A stretch of DNA of 64,000 nt from Agrococcus sp. KRD186 (GCF_017168255.1 NZ_JABFAP010000001.1:2342645-2406644), one strand, 5' to 3'. Shown: positions 8,801 to 16,508, counted from the first letter of the stretch. A program made the numbers and translations. Notes: generated by a model not told the origin, from the sequence alone.

Positions 8801-11073
8801 CTCGTCGCCGAGAGGGTCCACTCGGTGGGATCGGCGTCGCCGCCGTCGTCGGTGACGACCGTCTTCACGAGCGTCAGCGTCGGCGCGATGTCGTCGTTGG
8901 TGATCGTGCACGTGACGGTGCCGCCGAGCGGCACGGTCACGGTGTCGCCGGTGAGCGCACCGCCCTCGCAGACCCAGGCGCCGGGCTCGTAGCCGGAGGG
9001 GCCGCTCGACTCGGAGAGCACGTACGCACCGGCGTCGACCTCGGTGGCGGCGAAGCCGCCGGCACCGGAGAGGGGCGTCGTCGGGCCGACCGCCGTCAGC
9101 GTCCAGTCGCCCGGTTCGGCGTCGCCGCCGTCGAGCGTCACGACCTCCTTGACGAGCTCCAGCGTGCCCGGCTGGTCGTCGTTGGCGATCACGCAGTAGG
9201 CGCTCGCGCCGTTGGCGAGGTCGATCGCGCCGTCGATCACCGTGATGGCGGTCGTCTCGGTCGCGTCGGTCCAGCAGGCGACGCCCGTCATCAGGTACCC
9301 GGGGACGGCCGTCTCGCCGAGCGTCCAGGTGCCGGCCGAGACCTCGGCGTTCGTGACCGCCCCGCTGCCGGTGATGCCGGAGATCGTGGTGCTGCCGCTG
9401 GTCGCGGTGAGAGTGAAGGCGTCGTCGCCCAGCGTGCCGCCGTCGTCGTTGGTGACATCCTTCACGAGCGTGAGCTGCGCGGGCTCGTCGTCGTTGACGA
9501 CGGTGCAGACGACGGCTGCGCCTTCGGCCACGGTGACGACGTCGCCGGCGATGGTGCCGCCCACGCAGCTCCAGGTGCCGCCGGTGTAGCCGGCGAGCGA
9601 GGACTCCGAGAGGGTGTAGGTGCCCGGTGCCACGACGGATGCCAGGGTGCTGCCGGCGGCCGAGTCGGTGTCGGTGCCGTCGATCACGGCCGCGCCACCG
9701 CCGGTGGGCGTGGCCATCAGGGTGAAGTCGCCCGCGGCAGCGGTGCCGCCGTCATCGTTGACGACGATCTTGTCGAGCGTCAGCGAGGTGACCTGGTTCG
9801 TGATCACGCACACGGGTGCCGCTGCGCCGATCGAGGTGGGGAAGACCGGGAAGGCGCTGCCGGTGTAGTCGCCGTCCTCCCAGACGGTGACCTCCTGCGA
9901 CGGCTGGCCGGGGCTGAGCCAATCCTGGTAGGTGCAGACGACGGAGACGCCGGTGACACCGGTCGGCAGGTCTGCGACGATCTCTGCCACCCGGTAGTCG
10001 GGCGATGCCAGCACGTTGTTCCAGGTGTGCGAGCCGCCGGCGGCGATGTCGGCGCTGATCGAGCTCGTGGAGGCGTCGGTGTCAGCCACCGGGCCCGCTG
10101 CACCGCCCGCGCCGTGGACGGCGGCGCCGTCCAGCTCGCTGACCACATAGGGGAACGTGAGCCCGTCGGGCGCGACACCATTGACGACCTTCTGCACGGT
10201 GAGGCTGCCGCAGTTGCTGATCTGCATGCCGGGCAGGCCGCCGAAGAAGTCCTGCAGGTTCGCGTTCTGGTCGTTGCCCGTGCGGCTCATGGCGGCGCCG
10301 AGCGAGAAGGTCTGGCATTCCGTGCTCGAGAGCAGCCCGCTCGCGGTCAGATCGATCGCGGACTCGCCGAAGGTGCCGACGTTGCCTGCGGCGCCGTTGG
10401 TGCCGTAGCCGGCCTGGAAGTCGATGCTGGTCGGCGCGTAGACGCTGCCGTTCCAGCGCAGCGCGTTCACGTCGACCGCGGGGCCGGAGGAGTTGTAGTC
10501 GAACTCGATGAGCACGTCATCGAAGCGGCTCGCGGGGTTCGGGCCGAGCAGCTCCTGGTAGACGGTCAGGTCGCCGGTGCCCGAGGCGGCGCGGGTCCAG
10601 TACTGGTAGAACATCGTGTGGAACTGGCCGTCGACCTCGACGATCTCGTACGCAGCGCCGACCTCGCAGAGGTCGCTCTTCGAGTTCGAGGTGCCCGCTT
10701 CGAGCGTGCGTGTGGCGCCGTCGAGCTTCTGGCCCGCCACCAGCACGTCGTCGGGCAGCGGCAGCGCACCGCCCTCGCAGTACTCCGTGCCCGCCGAGAC
10801 GTCGACGACGCCGGTGGAGGCATGGCCGCTCGCGGTCGTGTACGGGCCGTACACGCCGTCCGAGACACCGTCCCAGTCGCCTGCGCCCGCCATGTTCCCG
10901 TCGATCTCGAACTGCGTCGAGATGCCGCCGAGGCTCGCGGCCTCCGCAGGCGTCGCGGCGGTCGCCACCAATGGCGCGAACAGACCGAGCGCGAGCGCTG
11001 CGACTGCGGCAGCGAGCTTGCGCACCGGTGAGGCGGTGGGGGACGTCTTGGCGTGCTTGCCGTGACCGGCCAT
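5875..11073 (-). CDS. Giant LPXTG-anchored surface protein with ten CnaB-like repeats
   Basis: A 1732-residue secreted cell-wall protein. Residues 1-46 form a signal peptide (basic start, hydrophobic core, TPAEAA cleavage region). Residues 50-340 are a unique N-terminal domain, followed by one divergent repeat. Residues about 430-1412 hold ten repeats of roughly 98 residues, each opening with LTLVK-type and closing with CTI-NDD-type strands. Two DUF11-like domains follow, then LPRTG near residue 1697, a hydrophobic helix and the basic tail RRRED. The repeats look like SpaA/CnaB folds. The ATG at 11073 is chosen over upstream codons because GAAGGAG lies just before it and the signal peptide starts there. 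A likely role is a rigid adhesin or stalk; this is inferred. Confidence 0.88.
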   Translation of the reverse strand: MAGHGKHAKTSPTASPVRKLAAAVAALALGLFAPLVATAATPAEAASLGGISTQFEIDGNMAGAGDWDGVSDGVYGPYTTASGHASTGVVDVSAGTEYCEGGALPLPDDVLVAGQKLDGATRTLEAGTSNSKSDLCEVGAAYEIVEVDGQFHTMFYQYWTRAASGTGDLTVYQELLGPNPASRFDDVLIEFDYNSSGPAVDVNALRWNGSVYAPTSIDFQAGYGTNGAAGNVGTFGESAIDLTASGLLSSTECQTFSLGAAMSRTGNDQNANLQDFFGGLPGMQISNCGSLTVQKVVNGVAPDGLTFPYVVSELDGAAVHGAGGAAGPVADTDASTSSISADIAAGGSHTWNNVLASPDYRVAEIVADLPTGVTGVSVVCTYQDWLSPGQPSQEVTVWEDGDYTGSAFPVFPTSIGAAAPVCVITNQVTSLTLDKIVVNDDGGTAAAGDFTLMATPTGGGAAVIDGTDTDSAAGSTLASVVAPGTYTLSESSLAGYTGGTWSCVGGTIAGDVVTVAEGAAVVCTVVNDDEPAQLTLVKDVTNDDGGTLGDDAFTLTATSGSTTISGITGSGAVTNAEVSAGTWTLGETAVPGYLMTGVACWTDATETTAITVIDGAIDLANGASAYCVIANDDQPGTLELVKEVVTLDGGDAEPGDWTLTAVGPTTPLSGAGGFAATEVDAGAYVLSESSGPSGYEPGAWVCEGGALTGDTVTVPLGGTVTCTITNDDIAPTLTLVKTVVTDDGGDADPTEWTLSATSDEDAIFGVTGSDAVTGAAVLAGTYALAEADGPDGYAAGDWVCEGGAQDGASITLGVGQSAVCTIENDDIPATLTLEKVVENDDGGTAVRTDWTLTATGTSQSPSGAHGSDAVTTVEVDAGVYELSEADGPDGYAASEWSCTDGVQLEGSTLTLAEGQTTVCTITNDDIGPTLTLVKTVVNDNGGDEPATAWTLAVQGPTPFFGTTGDASVTAVPVDAGTYDLVEMGPSGYSAGDWVCVGGSQDGASVAIAPGQAVTCTIENDDIAPTITLVKEVTNDDGGTAAVTDWTLHADSTDDSVSGVSGSDDVTGQTVDAGTFTLSESDGPAGYIPGDWSCTVGALDGGQLTLTPGQSTTCTIVNDDQPGELTLIKLVENDAGGTSVDTEWTLTAESELATVSGVTGDGTVTDASVPAGDYALSEADGPGGYTPTVWVCEGGPVTADGVVTVANGADVTCTITNQDIAPLLTLIKTVVNDDGGGAAVADWTLTADGTDADISGVTGSEFVTGAALIAGSYELSETGPAGYTAGDWVCDGGTLQGSTLTLGVGDDVTCTIVNDDIAPLLTLVKEVVNDDGGEAVASEWMLGADGATPISGASGDDAITAAAVDAGSYTLSESGGPSGYTAGDWACDAGTLEGDALTLSSGDVVTCTIVNDDEPIDLAIDKDDGGAMAEPGTTVDYTITVTNVGARDVDSDEPVTVVDELPAGLSFASGPEACTAEGQTVTCEVDPTAMTAGASVVLVLTVMVDADAPAGVYVNVATVTTEDDIVPEGADCDSESNNIDCDDTPIVIGMLTAEKSAWELVDGIWIATDGEVDFGDTVQYRIEVTAGGDGASRDVVVVDTLQDGLTSTEAATCSIECTAGLDAATGEHRIELGTMQPGDSVVITFTAKVPAAPSHGAGTTVTEDFDNVAAVASATMPETPTNTVTVSATDILAPTPVLPRTGGEVPVGLIGVAMALMVAGGLLMLRRREDAAA
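5971..5985 (-). other. LPRTG sortase recognition motif
   Basis: The five codons read LPRTG and are followed by a hydrophobic helix and a positively charged tail, the standard cell-wall sorting signal. Confidence 0.85.
6840..9786 (-). repeat. Ten tandem coding repeats of about 290 bp
   Basis: Ten diverged units encode about 98 residues each. Every unit has an opening Lys (LTLVK or a variant), a mid-unit Glu (LSE or equivalent), a GY after it in most, a Cys in the W-C-GG strand, a second Cys in the CTI strand and a terminal Asn-Asp pair. The Lys, Glu and Asn positions match the isopeptide triad of CnaB domains. Confidence 0.85.
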
Positions 11074-11314
11074 GGTCCTGCTCCTTCGCGGGCACCGCCT
11101 GCGGCGGCTAGAGGCGTGGCCCCGCATCGGACCGCGGGGCTGTGCACGCACCTGCGACTCAGACAAGCAAGACATAACACCGTCCGCAATCGATCTGAAC
11201 GATGCTGTCACAACGTTATGGAACAGTGTTGTCCTTGCTGGGCAAGTCCTGAGCAATGGTCGGCGACGACGGGCTCACGGCAGACGCCGAGCAGCGACGC
11301 GAGAGGATGGCCGC

Positions 11315-11575
11315 ATGCAGACGAAGCGTTCCAACCCCTGGGCGTGGTGGGCATTCTGGGTCGGCCTCCTCGGCCTGATCCTCATGCCCATCCCGCTCTT
11401 CATCGGCCTGATCCTCGGCGGCGGACTCGGCGCGATCGCCGCGATCCTCGCCGTCATCGCACTGTTCAAGTCGCGGCACGCAGGCGGCCGCGGCATCGCA
11501 CCGGCCATCCTCGCCGGCGTGTTCGTGCTGCTGACCTACGGCGGCATCTCCATCGGCGGCGGCGTCATCTGGTGA
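11315..11575 (+). CDS. Small hydrophobic DUF4190-like membrane protein
   Basis: An 86-residue protein with two to three hydrophobic segments and a tryptophan-rich start (NPWAWWAFWVG). Glycine-rich turns (GLILGGGLGAIAAILAVIALF) recall DUF4190-type small membrane proteins, but I am not certain of the family. The ATG at 11315 follows GAGAGGA at a good distance; longer in-frame starts upstream are unlikely because they would run through the promoter region of the divergent surface protein gene. It is followed by a convergent membrane protein gene 15 bp away. Confidence 0.6.
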   Translation: MQTKRSNPWAWWAFWVGLLGLILMPIPLFIGLILGGGLGAIAAILAVIALFKSRHAGGRGIAPAILAGVFVLLTYGGISIGGGVIW

Positions 11576-11590
11576 CGCGCAGCGCGTGCC

Positions 11591-12052
11591 TCAGCTTCGA
11601 CTAGGGCGCTCTTCGCGCGCCGCGCCCAGCAGCGACCTCGCCGCCAGCACCAGCAGCACCGCGAGCCCCACGATCAGCAGCCCGTCGGCGGCGATGTAGA
11701 GGTAGTGCAGCCCCGAGCCGCCCTCACTCGCGCCGGCGACCACCGCATCCGTCGTACCGTGCAGCATCGGTCGGATCACCAGTGCTTTGAGCGCCAGCAC
11801 GGCGGCCACGGCGATGGCGAGCACGCGCTCGGGCCGCGGGGCGCGCGAGCGGTAGACCGCGAGCAGCAGCAGCAGCGCCACCACGCCCTCGACGATGTTC
11901 ATCGCCGCGAAGACGAGCCGGCCGATGCCGAGCCCGAGCGGGACGGTCATGCCCGGCGCCTGGAACTTCAGCGGCGTCTCGATCAGCGAGATGCCGATGA
12001 TGAGGCCGAGCCAGAGGGCCGGCAGGATCAGGCGGGCGGCGCGTGCGAGCAT
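11591..12052 (-). CDS. Four-TM membrane protein, unknown function
   Basis: A 153-residue protein with four hydrophobic segments. The N-terminal helix carries LIIGISLIETPLKFQAPGM, a polar motif that is probably conserved within its family. A second conserved-looking stretch is HYLYIAADGLL near residues 118-128. I do not recognise a characterised relative. It is divergent from the glucose-6-phosphate dehydrogenase gene, sharing a 106-bp intergenic region. Confidence 0.6.
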   Translation of the reverse strand: MLARAARLILPALWLGLIIGISLIETPLKFQAPGMTVPLGLGIGRLVFAAMNIVEGVVALLLLLAVYRSRAPRPERVLAIAVAAVLALKALVIRPMLHGTTDAVVAGASEGGSGLHYLYIAADGLLIVGLAVLLVLAARSLLGAAREERPSRS

Positions 12053-12158
12053 GCCTCCAATCTACGGCCGCTCTGCGATCCTCCGATGGTGAGGGGCGGA
12101 TGCGTCCACGCGGCACCGGGGGTGCCACGGGCCGGGCAGGGGTGCGAGTATCGACAGC

Positions 12159-13526
12159 ATGGCAGCCCCCTCCACGACCCTGCTCATCATCGGCGCTTCC
12201 GGCGACCTGACCAGCAGGCTGCTGCTGCCGGGCATCGCGACGCTGCTGGCGGCAGAGCCGGACCGACGCGTCGAGATCGTCGGCGCCGACCTGCGCGAGC
12301 TCGGCGACGCCGAGTGGCGCTCGCGCGTCGAGACCGCGATGGCAGCCGGCGACCCGGAGGGCGCTGCCGGCAAGGAGCTGCTGCGCACCACCCGCTACGT
12401 CGCCGGCGACGCGACCGACGGCGACACCCTGCGCGCGCTCATCGGCTCGATCGCCTGCGACCGGCTGGTGATCTACTTCGCGCTGCCGCCGTCCGTGACC
12501 GCACGCGTGTGCACCGCGCTGGCCGAGGTGGGGGCACCCGAGGGCACGATCCTCGCGCTCGAGAAGCCCTTCGGCGACAGCCTCGAGAGCGCCCGCGAGC
12601 TCAACGCGCTGGTCACGCGCATCGTCCCGGAGGAGCAGGTCTTCCGCATCGACCACTTCCTGGGCCTCTACACGGTGCTCAACCTCATCGGGCTGCGCTT
12701 CGCCAATCGGCTGCTGCAGCCGGTGTGGGATCGCGACTCGATCGAGCGGGTCGAGATCTTCTACGACGAGACGGTCACGCTCGAGGGGCGCGGCTACTAC
12801 GACACCGCCGGCGCGCTGCGCGACATGATCCAGTCGCACCTGCTGCAGATCATGGCGATGATCGCGATGGACCCGATCCGCTCGATCCACGAGCGCGACC
12901 TGCGTGACGCCATCGGCGCGGTGCTGCGCTCGGCCCGCGTGATCGACCCGGCGAAGGACACCCGCCGCGGCCGCTACACCGCGGGATCGATCGCCGGCCG
13001 CGGGGTGCCCGACTACGTCGCCGAGCAGGGCGTGCAGCCCGAGCGCGACACCGAGACGCTCGCGCAGGTGCAGGTCGAGATCGCCAACCACCGCTGGGCG
13101 GGCGTGCCGTTCGTGCTGCGATCGGGCAAGGCGATGGGTGCCATCCGCAAGCAGGCGATCGTGCACTTCACGCCGCCGGCCCACATCCCGGAGGGCTTCG
13201 GCGGCCGCGACAGCGGCGACCGGCTCGTGATCGACTTCCGGCCCGACGGCTTCGAGCTGCACCTGACCACGAACGGCAGGGGCGACCCCTTCACCTTCGA
13301 GCAGACCGTGCTGCGGGGCGAGCTCGGCGGCGGGCAGCTCGAGCCCTACGGCGAGGTGCTGGCCTCCATCCTCGACGGCGACCCGCGGCTCGCCGTGCGC
13401 GGGGACGCTGCCGAGGAGTGCTGGCGCATCGTCGAGCCCGTGCTGGCCGCCTGGGCGGCGGGCGAGGTGCCGCTCGACGAGTACCCGGCCGGGTCCTCCG
13501 GCCCCGCCGACTGGCGCACGAGTTGA
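12159..13526 (+). CDS. zwf: Glucose-6-phosphate dehydrogenase-like protein, atypical active site
   Basis: A 455-residue protein of the G6PD family (oxidation of glucose 6-phosphate to the lactone with NAD(P)+). The Rossmann loop is GASGDLTSRLLLPG (12-25), EKPFG is at 135-139, and the catalytic-His region reads RIDHFLGLY (163-171). In standard enzymes the last motif is RIDHYLGKE, and the loop has Lys before the Leu-Pro; here both sugar-phosphate-binding lysines are replaced by Leu. The protein is also about 50 residues shorter than common Zwf. It may act on another sugar or act poorly on G6P. No opcA, tal or tkt is adjacent, which also argues that this is a paralogue of the main pathway enzyme. 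Confidence 0.75.
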   Translation: MAAPSTTLLIIGASGDLTSRLLLPGIATLLAAEPDRRVEIVGADLRELGDAEWRSRVETAMAAGDPEGAAGKELLRTTRYVAGDATDGDTLRALIGSIACDRLVIYFALPPSVTARVCTALAEVGAPEGTILALEKPFGDSLESARELNALVTRIVPEEQVFRIDHFLGLYTVLNLIGLRFANRLLQPVWDRDSIERVEIFYDETVTLEGRGYYDTAGALRDMIQSHLLQIMAMIAMDPIRSIHERDLRDAIGAVLRSARVIDPAKDTRRGRYTAGSIAGRGVPDYVAEQGVQPERDTETLAQVQVEIANHRWAGVPFVLRSGKAMGAIRKQAIVHFTPPAHIPEGFGGRDSGDRLVIDFRPDGFELHLTTNGRGDPFTFEQTVLRGELGGGQLEPYGEVLASILDGDPRLAVRGDAAEECWRIVEPVLAAWAAGEVPLDEYPAGSSGPADWRTS

Positions 13527-13538
13527 TTGCGCGGCCGT

Positions 13539-13615
13539 TCTAAAGACTCCAAAGCAACACCTTCTCTAAAAGTCTAAAGACTCTAAAGGGGCGCTAGTAT
13601 CTAAAGACACGAAAG
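13539..13615 (+). repeat. TCTAAAG direct repeats in the AAA ATPase promoter
   Basis: Units TCTAAAGACTCCAAAG at 13539, TCTAAAGACTCTAAAG at 13573 (preceded by TCTAAAAG) and TCTAAAGACACGAAAG at 13600 give about seven copies of a TCTAAAG half-site with 9-bp internal spacing. They flank a TAGTAT -10-like box at 13595 and reach the ribosome site. This looks like an operator array for an autoregulator. Confidence 0.65.
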
Positions 13616-13622
13616 GAGTGGC

Positions 13623-14801
13623 GTGTCAGAGAATCCGTTCAAGCCGTCGTTCGGCAAGACTCCCCCGCTGTTGGCCGGGCGTGATCCGCTGGTGTCGCAG
13701 TTCGGGGAGATGTTCCGCTCAGGCGAATGGACCCCAGCACGCATGAGCATCCTTCAGGGACTGCGCGGCATTGGCAAGACCGTGCTGCTCAACGCTATCG
13801 AGGACGCCGCTCACGAGAACGGATGGCTTGTGCTGTCCGAGACCGCACACACTGGCCTCGTCGAGCGTCTCACCGCGACCGCCCTGCCACGACTGCTGCG
13901 CGAACACGACCCACAGTCTCAGCGACGTGACGTCACAGCCGGCGGGATCGCCGCCGTGGGTTCGCTGACGACTCAGATCAGCGAGCGGCACCTGCCATCG
14001 CAGGACTTGCGCGACCAGCTGACGCTGCTCTGCGAGCTCGCGGCCGATCTCGGCATAGGCGTGCTGCTCACGCTCGACGAACTGCATGCCCACGCGTTGC
14101 CTGAGATCACACCGATCACCGTCGCGCTCCAGCACCTCCAGCGCGAGGACCGCGACATCGCCTTCGTCGGCGCCGGCCTGCCCGACAACATTAACGGCGT
14201 GCTCCAGGACAAGGGCACGACGTTCCTGCGCCGCGCGACACGGATCGATCTCGACTCGCTCACCATCGATGAGTCGCGGGCCGCACTCCACGATCCGATC
14301 GTCGTTGCCGGTCGCTCCATCGACTCGGATGCACTCGAGTATGCGGCGCTGGCCTCACGGGGCTATCCTTTCCTGGTCCAGGCGATTGGCTCGGCGGCAT
14401 GGAGCGCGACGCCCCGCACCGACTCGATCACGATGGCCGACGTCGAGCAGGCATCCAGGCGCGCACACCGCACGATGGGACAGCACGTGCACGCACCTTC
14501 GATGAAATCGCTCTCGGCGACCGACCGCACGTATCTTGCAGCGATGGCGAACGATGCCGGACCGTCGCGCACGAACGCGATTGCGAAGCGCATGGGCGTG
14601 TCGATCGGCTATGCCTCGGTCTACCGCCAGCGACTCCTCGACGCGGGTCTGATCGAAGCACCCGAACGTGGCGTCGTGCGGTTCGCATTGCCATATCTGC
14701 GCGACTACTTGCGCGAACACTCCGTCGCGAACACGCTGAACCCGACTGCTCGGTCGACGTTCCCCGAGCACGAGCCGGACCTCGATGCCGGACTCAGGTG
14801 A
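13623..14801 (+). CDS. Lone AAA ATPase with C-terminal winged helix
   Basis: A 392-residue P-loop ATPase of the archaeal-ATPase/AAA_16 type. Walker A is GLRGIGKT (46-53), Walker B is VLLTLDE (147-153), and FVGAGLP near 181-187 sits where a sensor strand is expected. Residues about 298-350 form a winged helix (TNAIAKRMGVSIGYASVYRQ). The start is GTG with AAAGGAG five bases upstream. Its GC content is lower than that of its neighbours, and it follows a TCTAAAG repeat array, both signs of horizontal acquisition. The stop overlaps the ATG of the DUF2470 gene (TGATG). Family members often occur singly in mobile regions; the function is unknown, and defence or autoregulation is a guess. Confidence 0.75.
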   Translation: MSENPFKPSFGKTPPLLAGRDPLVSQFGEMFRSGEWTPARMSILQGLRGIGKTVLLNAIEDAAHENGWLVLSETAHTGLVERLTATALPRLLREHDPQSQRRDVTAGGIAAVGSLTTQISERHLPSQDLRDQLTLLCELAADLGIGVLLTLDELHAHALPEITPITVALQHLQREDRDIAFVGAGLPDNINGVLQDKGTTFLRRATRIDLDSLTIDESRAALHDPIVVAGRSIDSDALEYAALASRGYPFLVQAIGSAAWSATPRTDSITMADVEQASRRAHRTMGQHVHAPSMKSLSATDRTYLAAMANDAGPSRTNAIAKRMGVSIGYASVYRQRLLDAGLIEAPERGVVRFALPYLRDYLREHSVANTLNPTARSTFPEHEPDLDAGLR

Positions 14802-15088
14802 TGGCCTTCCAGTTCACCGACGACGTGATCGAGGCCGTCGTGCACCACATGAACGACGACCACGGCGATGACCAGCTCGCCATGGTGCGCGAGCACGCCC
14901 GGCCCCACGCCGCATCCGCCACCCTCATGACCCTGGGGGCGGATGGGTTGGCCTTCGACGTCGAGGTGCCCGAGGGTCCCGAGCTGGTCACCGAGCGCGT
15001 CATCGTGCCGTGGCCGATGCCCATCGTCGAGCGCACCGACATCCGCCGGGCCGTCGTGATGCTCATGCCGCGAGCGAACGGCGATTGA
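14801..15088 (+). CDS. DUF2470 domain protein (heme-associated)
   Basis: A 95-residue protein consisting of a single DUF2470 domain, recognisable from VVHHMNDDHGDDQLAM near residues 11-26. This domain occurs fused to or beside heme-utilisation enzymes (HugZ-type proteins), where the histidines lie near heme. The heme oxygenase gene starts 53 bp downstream, supporting a role in heme iron use. The start overlaps the AAA ATPase stop, although that gene looks like an insertion; an own promoter inside the ATPase gene is likely. Confidence 0.8.
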   Translation: MAFQFTDDVIEAVVHHMNDDHGDDQLAMVREHARPHAASATLMTLGADGLAFDVEVPEGPELVTERVIVPWPMPIVERTDIRRAVVMLMPRANGD

Positions 15089-15123
15089 CGATCCCTCGCA
15101 TCCGCTGGCGCGGCGCGAGCGGG

Positions 15124-15140
15124 TAAGGATAGCCTTACTT
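15124..15140 (+). promoter_or_regulatory. DtxR/IdeR-type iron box upstream of heme oxygenase
   Basis: TAAGGATAGCCTTACTT contains the inverted repeat TAAGG-ATAG-CCTTA and resembles the iron-repressor consensus TTAGGTTAGCCTAACCTAA. It ends one base before the ATG, so binding would block transcription of a leaderless or short-leader message when iron is plentiful. Confidence 0.75.
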
Positions 15141-15141
15141 C

Positions 15142-15762
15142 ATGCCTCAGACCTCCGACCTCGCCGCACGGCTCCGCGCTGCGACCTGGTCGGCGCATCA
15201 GTCCGCAGCGGGCGACGCGTTCGTGAAGGGACTGCTGCGCGGCGAGCGCACCGTCGCCGACTACGCGCGCCTGGCCTCGCAGCACCTGGTCATCTACCGC
15301 GCGCTCGAGGCGGCCGTCGCCGCGAGCGGCAGCGGGCTGGCCGCGAGCCTGCACGACCCGGCGCTCGAGCGCGTCGCGGCCATCGAGGCAGATCTCGCCG
15401 CCCTCGGCGGGCGCGCCGATCCGACCCCGGCCACCGCCGCGTACGCCCGGCACCTCGCCGGCCTCGCCGCCGACCCCGTGCGGCTCGCGGCGCACCACTA
15501 CACGCGCTACCTCGGCGACCTCTCCGGCGGCCAGCACATCGGGCGAGCGCTCTCGCGGCACTTCGGCGAGGCCACCACGAGCTTCTACCGCTTCGCGATC
15601 GACGACCTCGACGCCTTCAAGCAGCAGTACCGGGCGACGCTCGACGCCGCAGGGCTCGTGGCCGTCGACGAGCGCGCGCTGCTCGACGAGGCGGCGCACG
15701 CCTACGCCGCAGCGCACGCCGTGCACGCCTCGCTCGCCGACGAGGCGGCGATGGTGGCATGA
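15142..15762 (+). CDS. hmuO: Heme oxygenase (biliverdin-producing)
   Basis: A 206-residue heme oxygenase that opens heme to biliverdin, CO and Fe2+ using reductant-supplied electrons. The proximal heme ligand is His19 in LRAATWSAHQSA. The glycine-rich distal helix is YLGDLSGGQHIGRAL near residues 115-130. Length and motif order match bacterial HmuO. An iron box overlaps the promoter, as in corynebacteria, so expression should rise under iron starvation. The stop overlaps the next gene's ATG (ATGA), coupling it to the DUF3159 membrane protein. Confidence 0.92.
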   Translation: MPQTSDLAARLRAATWSAHQSAAGDAFVKGLLRGERTVADYARLASQHLVIYRALEAAVAASGSGLAASLHDPALERVAAIEADLAALGGRADPTPATAAYARHLAGLAADPVRLAAHHYTRYLGDLSGGQHIGRALSRHFGEATTSFYRFAIDDLDAFKQQYRATLDAAGLVAVDERALLDEAAHAYAAAHAVHASLADEAAMVA

Positions 15763-16508
15763 CCGTGGGCGCAGCGCACATCGGCGCAGTGCCGAGCCAC
15801 CACGACGACGAGACCGAGGGCCTCGCGCCCGCCGCATTCGTCGACGGCCGCTACGACGCCGACGGCGACCCCACGCGCGAAGAGTCCCTGGCCCGGCTGC
15901 TCGGCGGCGGCAAGGCTGCCATCGAGGGCAGCGTGCCGCCTGTCGTCTTCCTGATCGCTTGGCTCGTGAGCGGCGGCGAGCTGCTCACCGCAGTGCTCTG
16001 GTCGCTGGCCGCGAGCGCCGCCACGCTCGTCGTCGCGCTGGTGCAGCGCCGCAAGCCGCGCGCGGTGTTCATCGGCATGCTCATGACCGTGATCGCGGCG
16101 ATGATCGCCTACTACACGGGCGAGGCGCGCAACTTCTTCCTCATCCAGCTGCTCTCCAACGCCGCGAGCGCGCTCGCCTGGACGGTGTCGATCGTGATCG
16201 GCTGGCCGTTCCTCGGGCTCATCGTCGGCGGCCTGATCGGCACGAAGGTGCGCTGGCACAAGGATCCCGTGCTGCTGCGCGCCTACCAGCGCGCCTCCTG
16301 GATCTGGGTGCTGCAGTACGTCATCCGCGTGGTCGTCTTCACCGTGCTGTGGTGGCTCGACGAGACCACCTGGCTGGCGATCATGCGCGCGGCGCTCACC
16401 TATCCGCTCATCATCGCCTGCATCGCCGTCTCCGGCTGGGTGCTGTTCGCGGCCATCCCGAAGTCGCACCCGGGCATCCGCAAGCCGCAGGTGGCGCTGG
16501 CCGAGTGA
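15759..16508 (+). CDS. DUF3159 family membrane protein
   Basis: A 249-residue integral membrane protein. The first 50 residues are acidic and soluble, then about six hydrophobic segments follow. The VRWHKDPVLLRAYQRASW segment after the fourth helix is typical of DUF3159 proteins, which are common in actinobacteria and have no known function. ATGA overlap with hmuO puts it under the same iron box, so a part in heme or iron transport is possible but unproven. Confidence 0.75.
   Translation: MTVGAAHIGAVPSHHDDETEGLAPAAFVDGRYDADGDPTREESLARLLGGGKAAIEGSVPPVVFLIAWLVSGGELLTAVLWSLAASAATLVVALVQRRKPRAVFIGMLMTVIAAMIAYYTGEARNFFLIQLLSNAASALAWTVSIVIGWPFLGLIVGGLIGTKVRWHKDPVLLRAYQRASWIWVLQYVIRVVVFTVLWWLDETTWLAIMRAALTYPLIIACIAVSGWVLFAAIPKSHPGIRKPQVALAE

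Noticed and set aside
6840..9786. Regular spacing of repeats that could suggest a CRISPR array.
   Set aside because: The units are about 290 bp, diverged and fully coding; there are no short identical repeats with unique spacers and no cas genes.
6112..11031. A 1639-codon open frame on the plus strand opposite the surface protein gene.
   Set aside because: It is the mirror of a repetitive GC-rich gene; codons are Arg/Ala/Gly/Val-rich with no domain, no ribosome site and no homology-like motif.
13539..13615. Repeats before the AAA ATPase as a plasmid origin.
   Set aside because: There is no replication initiator gene or AT-rich opening; the repeats overlap a promoter, so an operator is the simpler reading.
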